Position numbers and translations under genes: made by a program. Positions 7,249 through 15,016 of a DNA stretch of 30,808 nucleotides are shown piece after piece. The DNA is from SM23-28-2 sp964512285. GTDB taxonomy: Bacteria; Chloroflexota; Dehalococcoidia; SM23-28-2. The DNA lies in NCBI GenBank assembly GCA_964512285.1, contig CAZEJO010000021.1, positions 1 to 30,808 on the forward strand. The letters run 5' to 3'. The notes under the pieces were generated by a model that was not told where the DNA came from, did not search any database, and saw nothing but the letters and a program-made list of their open reading frames with translations. The number at the start of each line of letters is the position of its first letter. The first letter of the stretch is position 1.

Positions 7249-8585
7249 AGCTGGTTCACGGGAGTAAGGAGGGCCGCCGTCTGCTGGCTCGCCTGCGTCG
7301 GCCTCTGGGAGAAGCCGAGTTGCCCGAAGCCGTCCGCCAGAAGATAGGGCGCGTCTTCGGGGCAGAGCTGGACGCCCAGGCAGTGGTGGATCGCATCCTG
7401 GCCGACGTGCGCGAGGGCGGCGATGCCGCCATCCGACGCTACAACAAGGAGATCGACGGCGTCCAGGCGGGCGATGATCTCTCCCTGAAGGTGTCGGCAA
7501 AGGAAATAAAGGACGCCTATGCGCAGGTGGACGAGAAAGTGGTGCGGGCGCTGCGCTTCGCCGCCGACCGCATCCGGACCTATCACCAGAAGCAGCTCGA
7601 CCACTCCCTGATCGGCTTCGATGAGGGCGGCCTCGGGCAGGTGGTGCGGCCGTTGAGGCGAGTGGGGATGTACGTGCCTGGCACCACGGCGGCCTATCCC
7701 TCGTCGGTGCTTATGACCGGCATCCCGGCGCGGGTGGCTGGCGTTGCCGAGGTGTACATGGCCACGCCGGCGGCTGCTGACGGCAGCATCTCGCCCCTGA
7801 AGCTGGTTGCTGCCGACATCACTGGCGTGGACGGTATCTTTCGGGCGGGCGGCGCTCAGGCCATCGCTGCCCTCGCCTTCGGCAGCGAGACCATCCCGCG
7901 TGTGGATAAGATATGCGGCCCGGGGAACATCTTCGTGGCCCTGGCTAAGAAGATAGTACACGGCCTGGTGGGCATCGACGGCATCTTCGGCCCTACGGAG
8001 ACGCTGGTAGTGGCTGATGGTGACGCTGACCCTGCCCTGTGCGCAGCTGACCTGCTGGCCCAGGCCGAGCACGATGCCCTGGCTAGCCCGATTCTCATCA
8101 CCACATCCGATGCCCTAGCTGAGGCGGTGATGCGAGAGATCGAACAGCAGTTGGAGTCGCTGGAGCGGCGGGAGATCGCAGCCGCCGCGCTGGAGGGACA
8201 GGGGCTGGCGATAGTGGCGGAGACGCTGGAGGAAGCGCTGGCCCTGGCCAACGAGTACGCTCCTGAGCACCTTTCCCTGGCGGTGAGCGACGGCGAGCGC
8301 TATCTGGGCCAGGTGGCCAACGCCGGCTCCGTATTCGTTGGGGGGCTCTCGGCGGAGGCTGTGGGCGACTACACGGCTGGCCCCAGCCACGTTATGCCCA
8401 CGGGGGGGAGCGCACGCTTCTCCTCGCCTCTGGTGGTGCACGATTTTCTGAAGGTGATAAGCGTCGTATCCCTGGACGAGGCGGCGCTGGCCGAACTGGG
8501 ACCGGCGGCGGTGGTGATCGCCGACGCCGAGGGGTTCACCGCCCACGCTCGCGCCATCGAGCGGCGGTTGGAGGGCGGACGCTGA
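7245..8585 (+). CDS. hisD: Histidinol dehydrogenase
   Basis: Catalyses the last two steps of histidine synthesis, oxidising L-histidinol via histidinal to histidine with two NAD+. The 446-residue length is normal. Zinc ligands are visible as Gln273 and His276 in L-A-Q-A-E-H-D, Asp375 in V-G-D-Y-T-A-G-P, and His434 in F-T-A-H-A. The catalytic pair Glu341-His342 is in A-P-E-H-L. Y-V-P-G-T-T-A-A-Y-P-S-S-V near 143 and C-G-P-G-N near 224 are family signatures. The start is TTG, overlapping the TGA of the preceding gene, with AAGGAG 8 nt upstream. It overlaps hisC by one base, so it is coupled into the operon. Confidence 0.97.
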   Translation: MKLVHGSKEGRRLLARLRRPLGEAELPEAVRQKIGRVFGAELDAQAVVDRILADVREGGDAAIRRYNKEIDGVQAGDDLSLKVSAKEIKDAYAQVDEKVVRALRFAADRIRTYHQKQLDHSLIGFDEGGLGQVVRPLRRVGMYVPGTTAAYPSSVLMTGIPARVAGVAEVYMATPAAADGSISPLKLVAADITGVDGIFRAGGAQAIAALAFGSETIPRVDKICGPGNIFVALAKKIVHGLVGIDGIFGPTETLVVADGDADPALCAADLLAQAEHDALASPILITTSDALAEAVMREIEQQLESLERREIAAAALEGQGLAIVAETLEEALALANEYAPEHLSLAVSDGERYLGQVANAGSVFVGGLSAEAVGDYTAGPSHVMPTGGSARFSSPLVVHDFLKVISVVSLDEAALAELGPAAVVIADAEGFTAHARAIERRLEGGR

Positions 8586-9725
8586 TGCCTGACCCCGCCC
8601 GAACGAGGATGGACGCGCTGCGATTGGTGCGGCCGGAGCTTCTGGACCTGCTGGGTTATGAGCCCATCGAGCCGGTGGACGTGTTGGCCGAGGAGCTGGG
8701 TCTGCCCGCCGACCAGATCGTGAAGCTGGACGGCAACGAGAACCCCTATGGCCCTTCGCCGCGGGTCAAGGATGCGCTGGCCGATTTCGACCTGTACCAC
8801 ATCTATCCCGACCCGNNNNNNNNNNGCGGAGGGGGACCAGCTTGTCGGGCGGGAAACGCTGGCCGGCTACCTGGGCCTGGACAGCGAGCACATCGTGGTG
8901 GGGAACGGCAGCGACGAGCTGCTGGAGCTCATCGCCTGCCTCTTTCTGTCAGCCGGCGACGTGGCCGTCAACTGCGTGCCCACCTTCGGCATGTACGCTT
9001 TCGTGTGCGAAATCCGGGGTGCTCGCGTCGTCGAGGTGCCCCGCCGCGAGGACTTCAGCCTAGATGTGGCAGCCGTGCAGGAGGCAGCGCGGGGGGGTGC
9101 CAAGGTCGTCTTCATCGCTTCGCCCAACAACCCCAGCGGCAACATCATCTCGGCTGCCGAGCTGGAGGCGCTGCTCTCCACCGGCGTGCTGGTAGTGGTC
9201 GACGAGGCCTACGTCGAGTTCAGCGACCGAAGCTTCGTGGGGCTGGTGCCGCAGCAGGATAATCTCATCGTCCTGCGCACGTTCAGCAAGTGGGCGGGTC
9301 TGGCTGGCTTGCGGGCTGGCTACGGCGCTTTCCCCAAAGGCATCGCCGCGCTCATGCGCAAGGTCAAGATGCCCTACAACATGAACGTGGCCGCTCAAGT
9401 GGCCATCCTGGCCTCGCTGGAGGATCGCGAGATGCTACAGCAGCGGGTGCAGGCCATCGTGCGCGAGCGGGAGCGGCTGTCGGAGGAGCTGGCGGCTGTG
9501 CCCTTCCTGCGGGGATTCCCGTCGGAGGCTAACTTTATCCTCTATCGCAGCCAGGGCATCGACGCCAGCGAGCTCTGGCGTCGCCTGCGTCAGCAGGGCA
9601 TCTTCGTTCGCCACTTCGATACGCCTGGCGTGAGGGATTGCATCCGCATTACCGTGGGCAAGCCGGAGCACACCGACCGGCTCCTGGCGGCCCTGAAGGA
9701 GATAGGAGGGAGCCTTGCCCCCTGA
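8585..9725 (+). CDS. hisC: Histidinol-phosphate aminotransferase, interrupted by an assembly gap
   Basis: A PLP-dependent aminotransferase that converts imidazole-acetol phosphate to histidinol phosphate. The N-terminal part (77 codons to 8815) ends H-I-Y-P-D-P. After ten Ns the rest continues in another frame from 8826 as A-E-G-D-Q-L and runs 299 codons. Family signs are D-G-N-E-N-P-Y-G-P-S, G-N-G-S-D-E, S-P-N-N-P-S-G-N and the PLP lysine in R-T-F-S-K-W-A-G-L. Both halves belong to one gene; the frame change is caused by the ten-base placeholder, since only a multiple of three restores the frame. The N-terminus (about 45 residues before the first signature) is ordinary. It overlaps hisD by one base and hisB by 11. 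Confidence 0.9.
8816..8825. other. Assembly gap (10 Ns) within hisC
   Basis: Ten unknown bases. The reading frame on each side matches hisC only if the true length is a multiple of three. HisC proteins usually have about five residues between the P-D-P and the R-E-x-L helix. Eight are already visible after the gap, so little or no sequence may really be missing. Confidence 0.95.
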
Positions 9726-10308
9726 ACGAAAAGGCAGCATCCGCCGCGAGACGAAGGAGACGCAGGTGAGGGTGGAGGTGAACCTGGACGGCAGCGGCCA
9801 GGTCGACATCGCCACCAGCATCGGCATGCTGGATCACCTGCTGGAGCAATTGCCGCGCCACAGCCTATTCGACATAAAGATACAGGCCAGTGGCGACATA
9901 GAGCGCGACCCCCATCACCTGATCGAGGACGTGGGCATCGGCCTGGGACGTGCCTTGGCCGAAGCGCTGGGCGAGCGACGAGGGATCGTGCGGATGGCCC
10001 ACGCCGTCGTGCCCCTGGATGAGGCGCTGGCGCTGGTGGCGGTGGACCTGAGCGGCAGGGGCCACGCGGCGGTAGACCTGCCTTTCACCTCTGAGCGGAT
10101 AGGGGAGCTGCCCACGGAGATGATCGCCCATCACCTGGCGGCGTTCGCTGTGGAAGGGCGGTTTAACCTGCACGCGCGGGTGCTGGCCGGTACGAACGAC
10201 CACCACAAGGCGGAGGCGACGTTCAAGGCCCTGGCCCGCGCTCTGGGCGAGGCCACCCGCATCGACCCGCGCATCAGCGATATCCCCAGCACTAAGGGAA
10301 CGCTGTAG
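9715..10308 (+). CDS. hisB: Imidazoleglycerol-phosphate dehydratase
   Basis: Dehydrates imidazole-glycerol phosphate to imidazole-acetol phosphate, the substrate of HisC. The 197-residue monofunctional form is full length. Manganese-binding signatures are G-M-L-D-H-L-L near residue 42, D-P-H-H-L-I-E-D-V-G near 64, and N-D-H-H-K-A-E near 162. The family ending I-P-S-T-K-G-T-L is intact. The first metal motif usually reads D-D-H-H; here the second aspartate is proline. The start is TTG with GGAGGG four bases upstream, overlapping the end of hisC. Its last 17 bp overlap the 3' end of the opposite-strand purS. hisH, hisA, hisF, hisI and hisE are not in this window. Confidence 0.96.
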   Translation: MPPERKGSIRRETKETQVRVEVNLDGSGQVDIATSIGMLDHLLEQLPRHSLFDIKIQASGDIERDPHHLIEDVGIGLGRALAEALGERRGIVRMAHAVVPLDEALALVAVDLSGRGHAAVDLPFTSERIGELPTEMIAHHLAAFAVEGRFNLHARVLAGTNDHHKAEATFKALARALGEATRIDPRISDIPSTKGTL

Positions 10309-10570
10309 GGCTAGCCTCCGTGTCCTCTAGCGCGAAGCGGAACTCCTCGATGACGGGGTTGGCCAGGAGAAGGCGGCACATCTCCGCCACCTGCTTCTCG
10401 GCGTGAGCCTTGTCGTTGGCCTGGAAGCGGATCTCCATGTACTTGCCAGCCCGCACGCTCTCCACCTCGGCGAAGCCCAGGGAGTGGAGGCCGCCCTTGA
10501 TGGTCAGGCCCTGGGGGTCGTTCACCGTTGGCTTAAGGCTGACGTAGACGCGGGCGATGTAGACGCTCAC
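10292..10570 (-). CDS. purS: Phosphoribosylformylglycinamidine synthase subunit PurS
   Basis: PurS is the small bridging subunit of the PurSQL complex, which converts FGAR to FGAM with glutamine and ATP. The protein is 92 residues, matching the family. It shows the N-terminal V-Y-V-S-L-K-P-T-V-N-D-P-Q-G, then G-F-A-E-V-E-S-V-R-A-G-K-Y, then M-C-R-L-L-L-A-N-P-V-I-E. The start is GTG, sharing GTGA with the purC stop, so translation is coupled. It is the last gene of the purine run, and its end overlaps hisB by 17 bp. The partner genes purQ and purL, normally next to purS, are not visible here. Confidence 0.92.
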   Translation of the reverse strand: MSVYIARVYVSLKPTVNDPQGLTIKGGLHSLGFAEVESVRAGKYMEIRFQANDKAHAEKQVAEMCRLLLANPVIEEFRFALEDTEASPTAFP

Positions 10571-11463
10571 GGCACCAGCAGCTCCCGTCCTGTCAGCCTG
10601 CGGAAGGCCTCGCGGTACCTGTCGGCGGTGCCTTCCACCACATCGTCGGGCAGCACGGGCGGCGGTGGCTCCCTGTTCCAGCCGATGGAGATCAGCCAGT
10701 CGCGCACGTACTGCTTGTCGAAGCTGGGCTGGGCTTGGCCGGGCTGGTAGCTGTCGGCGGGCCAGAAGCGGCTGGCATCGGGGGTCAGGATCTCGTCGAT
10801 GACGATGAGCTCGTCGTCCACCCAGCCGAACTCCAGCTTGGTGTCGGCGATGATGATCCCCCGCTCGCGGGCGTAGTCGCGGGCGAAGCCGTATACGGCC
10901 AGAGTGCGGGATCGGATGACGCTGGCCGCCCTCTCGCCTATCAGGTCTACCACCTCTTCGAAGGAGATGTTGATATCGTGGCCGGACTCGGCCTTGGTGG
11001 CGGGGGTGAAGATGGGCTCCGGCAGCTCGTCGCTCTCCCGCAGGCCGTTTGGCAGGGGGATGCCGCAGACCTTGCCGCTTTCCTGGTACTCAACCCAGCC
11101 GGAGCCGGCCAGATAGCCTCGCGCCACGCACTCCACGTCCAGGCGCTTGGCCTTGCGGATGAGCATCGAGCGGCCGATGAGCTCGGGCGGGATGGCGAAG
11201 GGCACGCCCTCGACCTCGGTGCCGTCGATGAGGCGGAGGAAGTGGTTGGGGACGACATCGCTGGTGAGGTCGAACCAGAAGGCGGAGAGCTGGGTGAGGA
11301 CGCGGCCCTTATCGGGGATGCCGTTGGGCAGGACGACGTCGAAGGCGGAGATGCGGTCGGTGGCCACCATCAGCAGGCGGTCGCCGAGGTCGTAGGTATC
11401 GCGCACCTTGCCGCGGTGGAACAGGTTTGCTTCGCTAAGGGCGGTCTGGACCAGGACTGTCAT
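10567..11463 (-). CDS. purC: Phosphoribosylaminoimidazole-succinocarboxamide synthase (SAICAR synthetase)
   Basis: Joins CAIR with aspartate using ATP to make SAICAR in purine synthesis. The protein has 298 residues from the ATG at 11463, which forms ATGA with the purB stop. The reading frame stays open upstream but only shadows purB. Family signatures are G-K-V-R-D-T-Y-D near residue 18, A-T-D-R-I-S-A-F-D-V near 34, and L-D-V-E-C-V-A-R-G-Y-L-A-G-S-G near 107. I-A-D-T-K-L-E-F-G and I-D-E-I-L-T-P-D-A-S-R-F-W follow later. The length matches the longer eukaryote-like variant rather than the 240-residue form. An AGGAGAGG stretch lies ahead of the start. It works directly upstream of PurB in the pathway. 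Confidence 0.96.
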   Translation of the reverse strand: MTVLVQTALSEANLFHRGKVRDTYDLGDRLLMVATDRISAFDVVLPNGIPDKGRVLTQLSAFWFDLTSDVVPNHFLRLIDGTEVEGVPFAIPPELIGRSMLIRKAKRLDVECVARGYLAGSGWVEYQESGKVCGIPLPNGLRESDELPEPIFTPATKAESGHDINISFEEVVDLIGERAASVIRSRTLAVYGFARDYARERGIIIADTKLEFGWVDDELIVIDEILTPDASRFWPADSYQPGQAQPSFDKQYVRDWLISIGWNREPPPPVLPDDVVEGTADRYREAFRRLTGRELLVP

Positions 11464-12782
11464 CGCTTCATCCTCTCCTTCTCTGGCGTAGACGCCAGCC
11501 CTATCCTGCGGAAAGACTCGTCCACGAAGCGCACAAAGTAGCCGTAGTCGAACAGCGCCGCCAGTTCCTCGCGCGAGATGTGCTCCAAGACCTCCGCGTC
11601 CTCGTACAGAGCGTCCAGGTAGGGGCTGCGCTCCTTCCAGGCGCGCATGGCGTTGCGCTGGGCCAGCTTGTAGGCATCCTGGCGCTTCAGCCCCTTCTCG
11701 ACGAGGGCCAGGAGCACCCGCTGGGAGAAGATCACCCCGTAGGTCGACTCCAGGTTCTCCCGCATGCGCTCCGGGAAGACGTCGAGGCCGCGCATGATGG
11801 TTGTGAACAGGTCGAGCACGTAGTCCAGGAGGATGCAGGCGTCGGGCAGGATGATGCGCTCGGGGGCGGAGTCGGTGAGGTCGCGCTCGTGCCAGAGGGC
11901 GACGTTCTCCAGGGCGGCGGTTGTGTAGCCGCGGAAGAGGCGGGCCAAGCCGCTGATGCGCTCGCACTTCTCCGGGTTGCGCTTGTGGGGCATGGCCGAT
12001 GAGCCGGTCTGGCCGGCGGCGAAGGGCTCGGCTACCTCCGCGACCTCGGTGCGCTGAAGGTGGCGGATCTCGGTGGCGAACTTCTCGAGCGAGGCGGCGA
12101 TAATGGCCAGGGTGGCGATGAAGTGAGCGTGGCGGTCGCGCTGGACGATCTGGGTGCTCACGGGCGCTACCTCCAGCCCGAGGCCGCTACACACCGCTTC
12201 CTCCAGCGCCGGCGGGACGGTGGCGTGGCTGCCGACGGCGCCGCTGATCTTGCCCACCGACACCTCGGCCTTGGCCGCGGCCAGGCGGCGGGCGTGGCGG
12301 CGCATCTCGTCCAGCCACAGGGCCAGCTTGAGGCCGAAGGTGATGGGCTCGGCGTGGATGCCGTGGGTGCGGCCCATCATCAGCGTGTCCTTGTGCTCGA
12401 GGGCACGCTCCTGGAGGACGTCGATCAGCTCGGCGACGTCGCGCTCCAGGAGCTCGGCGGACTGCTTCAGCAGCAGGCCGAGGGCGGTGTCCTCCACGTC
12501 GTAGGAGGTGAGGCCGAGGTGGATGTAGCGCGACTCCTCGCCCAGGCTGTCGGCCACCGAGCGGAGGAAGGCGAGCAGGTCGTGGTGCATCTCCCGCTCG
12601 TACTCAGCCATGCGCTGGATGTCGTAGCGGGCGTGGCGGATCTTCTCCATCGCCTCGCGGGGGATGACGCCCTGGTCGGCCCAGGCCTGACAGACGGCGA
12701 TCTCCACCTCCAGCCACTTGTCCAGCTTGTTCTCTTGGGACCAGGTACGTCCCATCTCCGGGCGGGTATAGCGTTCGATCAT
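11460..12782 (-). CDS. purB: Adenylosuccinate lyase
   Basis: A bifunctional purine enzyme that cleaves SAICAR to AICAR and adenylosuccinate to AMP, releasing fumarate. The 440 residues carry the fumarase/aspartase signature G-S-S-A-M-P-H-K-R-N-P and the catalytic histidine region M-G-R-T-H-G-I-H-A-E-P. The N-terminal M-I-E-R-Y-T-R-P-E-M is typical of the bacterial PurB. The ATG at 12782 has GAGGAG nine bases upstream. A pair of hairpin repeats (12810-12871) lies just upstream between the cupin gene and this start, in the purB leader. AICAR produced here is also a by-product of histidine synthesis, linking the two neighbouring operons biochemically. Confidence 0.97.
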   Translation of the reverse strand: MIERYTRPEMGRTWSQENKLDKWLEVEIAVCQAWADQGVIPREAMEKIRHARYDIQRMAEYEREMHHDLLAFLRSVADSLGEESRYIHLGLTSYDVEDTALGLLLKQSAELLERDVAELIDVLQERALEHKDTLMMGRTHGIHAEPITFGLKLALWLDEMRRHARRLAAAKAEVSVGKISGAVGSHATVPPALEEAVCSGLGLEVAPVSTQIVQRDRHAHFIATLAIIAASLEKFATEIRHLQRTEVAEVAEPFAAGQTGSSAMPHKRNPEKCERISGLARLFRGYTTAALENVALWHERDLTDSAPERIILPDACILLDYVLDLFTTIMRGLDVFPERMRENLESTYGVIFSQRVLLALVEKGLKRQDAYKLAQRNAMRAWKERSPYLDALYEDAEVLEHISREELAALFDYGYFVRFVDESFRRIGLASTPEKERMKR

Positions 12783-12809
12783 TTAGCGATACTCCTCGTT
12801 ATCCACACG

Positions 12810-12837
12810 CTCGTCCTGAGCGTGGTCGAAGGACGAG
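12810..12837. repeat. Hairpin repeat A (conserved loop, variable arms)
   Basis: Arms CTCGTCC and GGACGAG (7 bp, perfect) enclose a 14-base loop. On the minus strand the loop reads TTCGACCACGCTCA. It belongs to the same family as the elements at 12849, 19829 and 19869. It lies in the leader of purB, 13 bases upstream of the GAGGAG. Confidence 0.75.
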
Positions 12838-12848
12838 ACAGAGCAGTA

Positions 12849-12871
12849 CATCCTTCGACAAGCTCAGGATG
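12849..12871. repeat. Hairpin repeat B (conserved loop, variable arms)
   Basis: Arms CATCC and GGATG enclose the loop TTCGACAAGCTCA on the plus strand. It is inverted relative to repeat A, with 11 bases between them, so the pair can also form one larger imperfect stem. Confidence 0.75.
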
Positions 12872-12881
12872 CACGGGATTA

Positions 12882-13205
12882 TCACGGGCGGTACTCCTCT
12901 CGCGGCGGCGAGAAAACGTCGATGGCCACTGAAGGCTCGAGGGCGGTCACCTGATGGAGGACGTTGGAAGGCACCAGCCAGCTATCGCCGGGGCCTAGCT
13001 CTCGCTGCTCGTCCTCCAGCTCGAACAGGACGCGGCCGCTGGCCAGGTAGCCGATCTGCTCATGGGGATGGCTGTGGAAGGGCACCACCGCGCCCTTCTC
13101 CAAGACCACATCGATGAGCATCATGCGCTCGCTGGCGCTCAGCGTGCGGCGGACGACTCCGGGCATCATCTCGACGGGCGTTGCGTCGGAGCGATTGGTG
13201 AGCAT
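12882..13205 (-). CDS. Small cupin-domain protein
   Basis: A 107-residue single-domain cupin. Motif 1 shows the metal ligands H-S-H-P-H-E (His44, His46, Glu49) followed by G-x-L-x-S-G-R. Motif 2 is G-P-G-D-S-W-L-V-P with His84 in V-L-H-Q-V. Such proteins bind one metal in a beta-barrel and range from small-molecule enzymes to sensors; nothing here picks a substrate. The ATG at 13205 has GGGAGG six bases upstream. It lies between purE (73 bp gap) and purB (99 bp gap, filled by repeats). The purine genes around it are tightly packed, so it may be a late insertion into the operon rather than a purine enzyme. Confidence 0.85.
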   Translation of the reverse strand: MLTNRSDATPVEMMPGVVRRTLSASERMMLIDVVLEKGAVVPFHSHPHEQIGYLASGRVLFELEDEQRELGPGDSWLVPSNVLHQVTALEPSVAIDVFSPPREEYRP

Positions 13206-13260
13206 CTTGTGCCTCCCTCTCCGGTGGGGTCTCCGCCAAGATGTTACGTCACCAGCCCCG

Positions 13261-13279
13261 CCCGTTGCAACGGGTTTTT
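13261..13279. terminator. Perfect palindrome with T-run, possible terminator or operator
   Basis: CCCGTTGCAACGGG is a perfect 14-bp palindrome (5-bp stem, TGCA loop) followed on the plus strand by TTTTT. The flanking genes both read on the minus strand, where there is no T-run after the stem. It abuts the purE stop. A terminator role for transcripts coming from the left is possible but unproven; a binding site is an alternative. Confidence 0.3.
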
Positions 13280-13734
13280 CAACGGTTGCTCAGGTCTCGG
13301 CGATAGTTTTCGAGGGCCTGCCGCACGTCTTCGTTTCGCAGGGCGATGATCTGGGCGGCGAAGAGGGCGGCGTTGCGGGCGCCGTTGACGGCCATGCAGG
13401 CCACGGGCACCCCCGGCGGCATCTGGGCGATGGCGAGAAGGGAGTCGAGGCCGCTCATGTCGCCCGAGGCGATGGGTACGCCGATGACGGGGACGGTGGG
13501 CGCGTAGGAGGCGAGGACGCCCGGCAAGGCGGCGGCCATGCCGGCGGCAGCGATGATCACCTCGATACCGCGCTCGCGGGCGGAGAGGGCGAACTGGCGG
13601 GCCTTCTCCGGCGTGCGGTGGGCGGAGATGACCTGCGACTCGTAGGGGATGCCCAGCGCCTCGAGGGTGCGGAGGCAGTCCTCCATAGCGGCGGCATCGG
13701 ACTTCGAGCCTAGGATAACGGCGATGGGGGCCAT
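13279..13734 (-). CDS. purE: N5-carboxyaminoimidazole ribonucleotide mutase
   Basis: Class I PurE, which moves the carboxyl group of N5-CAIR to give CAIR. The 151-residue length fits. Signatures are G-S-K-S-D near residue 9, V-I-S-A-H-R-T-P near 35 with the catalytic histidine, A-A-A-G-M-A-A-A-L-P-G-V near 62, and P-I-A-S-G near 87. The ATG at 13734 lies one base from the purD stop and has GGGGG seven bases upstream, so it is expressed with purD. The purK partner that would make N5-CAIR is not visible in this window. Confidence 0.95.
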   Translation of the reverse strand: MAPIAVILGSKSDAAAMEDCLRTLEALGIPYESQVISAHRTPEKARQFALSARERGIEVIIAAAGMAAALPGVLASYAPTVPVIGVPIASGDMSGLDSLLAIAQMPPGVPVACMAVNGARNAALFAAQIIALRNEDVRQALENYRRDLSNR

Positions 13735-13735
13735 A

Positions 13736-15016
13736 TTATTCCCCCGCCGCCCCCTGGCTCGGCGCGGCGATGTCCCGGCGGTAGTGGCAGCGGCTGAAGT
13801 GGATGTGCTGGATGTTGCGATATGCCTTGCCGCGCGCCTCGTTCAGGCTGGCGCCCAGGGCTGCCACCGTCAGCACGCGGCCGCCGCTGGTCACCACGCC
13901 GCCCTCCTCGTCCAGGCGGGTGCCGGCGTGAAAGACCAGCGCGTCCTCCTCGACGTTGCTCAGGCCGACGACGGGGAAGCCGGTCTCATACTCGCCGGGG
14001 TAGCCGCCGGAGGCCATCACGACCCCCACGCAGGCCTCGTCGCTCCACTGGACATCGACCTCGTGCAGGCGGTCGCTGGCCACCGCTTGCAGGACCTCGG
14101 CCAGGTCCGACTTCAGGCGAGGCAGGGTGACCTGGGCCTCGGGGTCGCCGAAGCGACAGTTGAACTCCAGCACCTTCGGGCCGTCGTCGCTGATCATCAG
14201 GCCGCCGTAGAGCACGCCCCGATAGGGCCGGCCTTCGGCCGCCATGCCGCGCACGGCCGGTTCCAGGATGGTGGTGCGCACGGTCTCGGCCAGGGCGACG
14301 TCGTACCAGGCGGGCTGGCTGAAGGATCCCATGCCGCCGGTGTTGGGGCCTTCGCCGCCGTCGAAGACGCGCTTGTAGTCGCAGGCGGGCACCATCGGCA
14401 CCACCGTGCGGCCGTCGGTGAAGGCGAAGACGCTGATCTCGCGCCCCGACAGGCGCTCCTCGATGACCACCGTGCGGCCGGCCTCGCCGAAGACGCCCTC
14501 GACCATCATGCGGTCGATCGTCGCCAGCGCCTCCTCCTGCGTGTCGCAGAGGATGGCGCCCTTGCCGGCGGCGAGGCCGCTGGCTTTCACCACCGGCACG
14601 TGGTCGAACTGCTTGAGGTAGGCGCGGGCGTCGTCGCGGGAGGTGAAGGAGGCGCCGCGGGCGTGGGGGATGCCGTAGCGCTGGCAGAGCTCCTTGCAGA
14701 AGGCCTTGCTCCCCTCGAGGTGGGAGGCGGCCTTGTCCGACCCGAAGGCGGCGATGCCATCGGCTACCAGGCGGTCGACGAGGCCCAGCGTGAGGGGCTC
14801 CTCCGGCCCGACGACCACGAGCTCGACGTTGTGCTCGCGGGCGGCCTGGGCGATGCCCTCGAGGTCGTTGGCCTTTATCTGCGGCAGGTTGCGGGCGACG
14901 CGGGCGGTGCCGGCGTTGCCCGGTGCGGCCAGCAGGTCATCGACGCGAGGGCTCTGGCGCAGCTTCCAGGCAATCGTGTGCTCACGGGCACCGCCGCCGA
15001 CGATAAGGATGTTCAT
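13736..15016 (-). CDS. purD: Phosphoribosylamine--glycine ligase (GAR synthetase)
   Basis: ATP-grasp enzyme that joins phosphoribosylamine and glycine, the second step of purine synthesis. The protein has 426 residues. It begins M-N-I-L-I-V-G-G-G-A-R-E-H, the purD N-terminal signature. V-V-K-A-S-G-L-A-A-G-K-G near 146, G-G-E-G-P-N-T-G-G-M-G near 242, and E-F-N-C-R-F-G-D-P-E near 305 mark the ATP-grasp core. The ATG at 15016 shares ATGA with the stop of the upstream PIN-toxin gene. There is no separate ribosome site, so purD translation is probably coupled to the toxin reading frame, which is unusual for this gene. Confidence 0.96.
   Translation of the reverse strand: MNILIVGGGAREHTIAWKLRQSPRVDDLLAAPGNAGTARVARNLPQIKANDLEGIAQAAREHNVELVVVGPEEPLTLGLVDRLVADGIAAFGSDKAASHLEGSKAFCKELCQRYGIPHARGASFTSRDDARAYLKQFDHVPVVKASGLAAGKGAILCDTQEEALATIDRMMVEGVFGEAGRTVVIEERLSGREISVFAFTDGRTVVPMVPACDYKRVFDGGEGPNTGGMGSFSQPAWYDVALAETVRTTILEPAVRGMAAEGRPYRGVLYGGLMISDDGPKVLEFNCRFGDPEAQVTLPRLKSDLAEVLQAVASDRLHEVDVQWSDEACVGVVMASGGYPGEYETGFPVVGLSNVEEDALVFHAGTRLDEEGGVVTSGGRVLTVAALGASLNEARGKAYRNIQHIHFSRCHYRRDIAAPSQGAAGE

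Noticed and set aside
8585..9725. Frameshifted hisC pseudogene
   Set aside because: The frame change coincides exactly with the ten Ns and all motifs on both sides are intact, so an assembly gap explains it.
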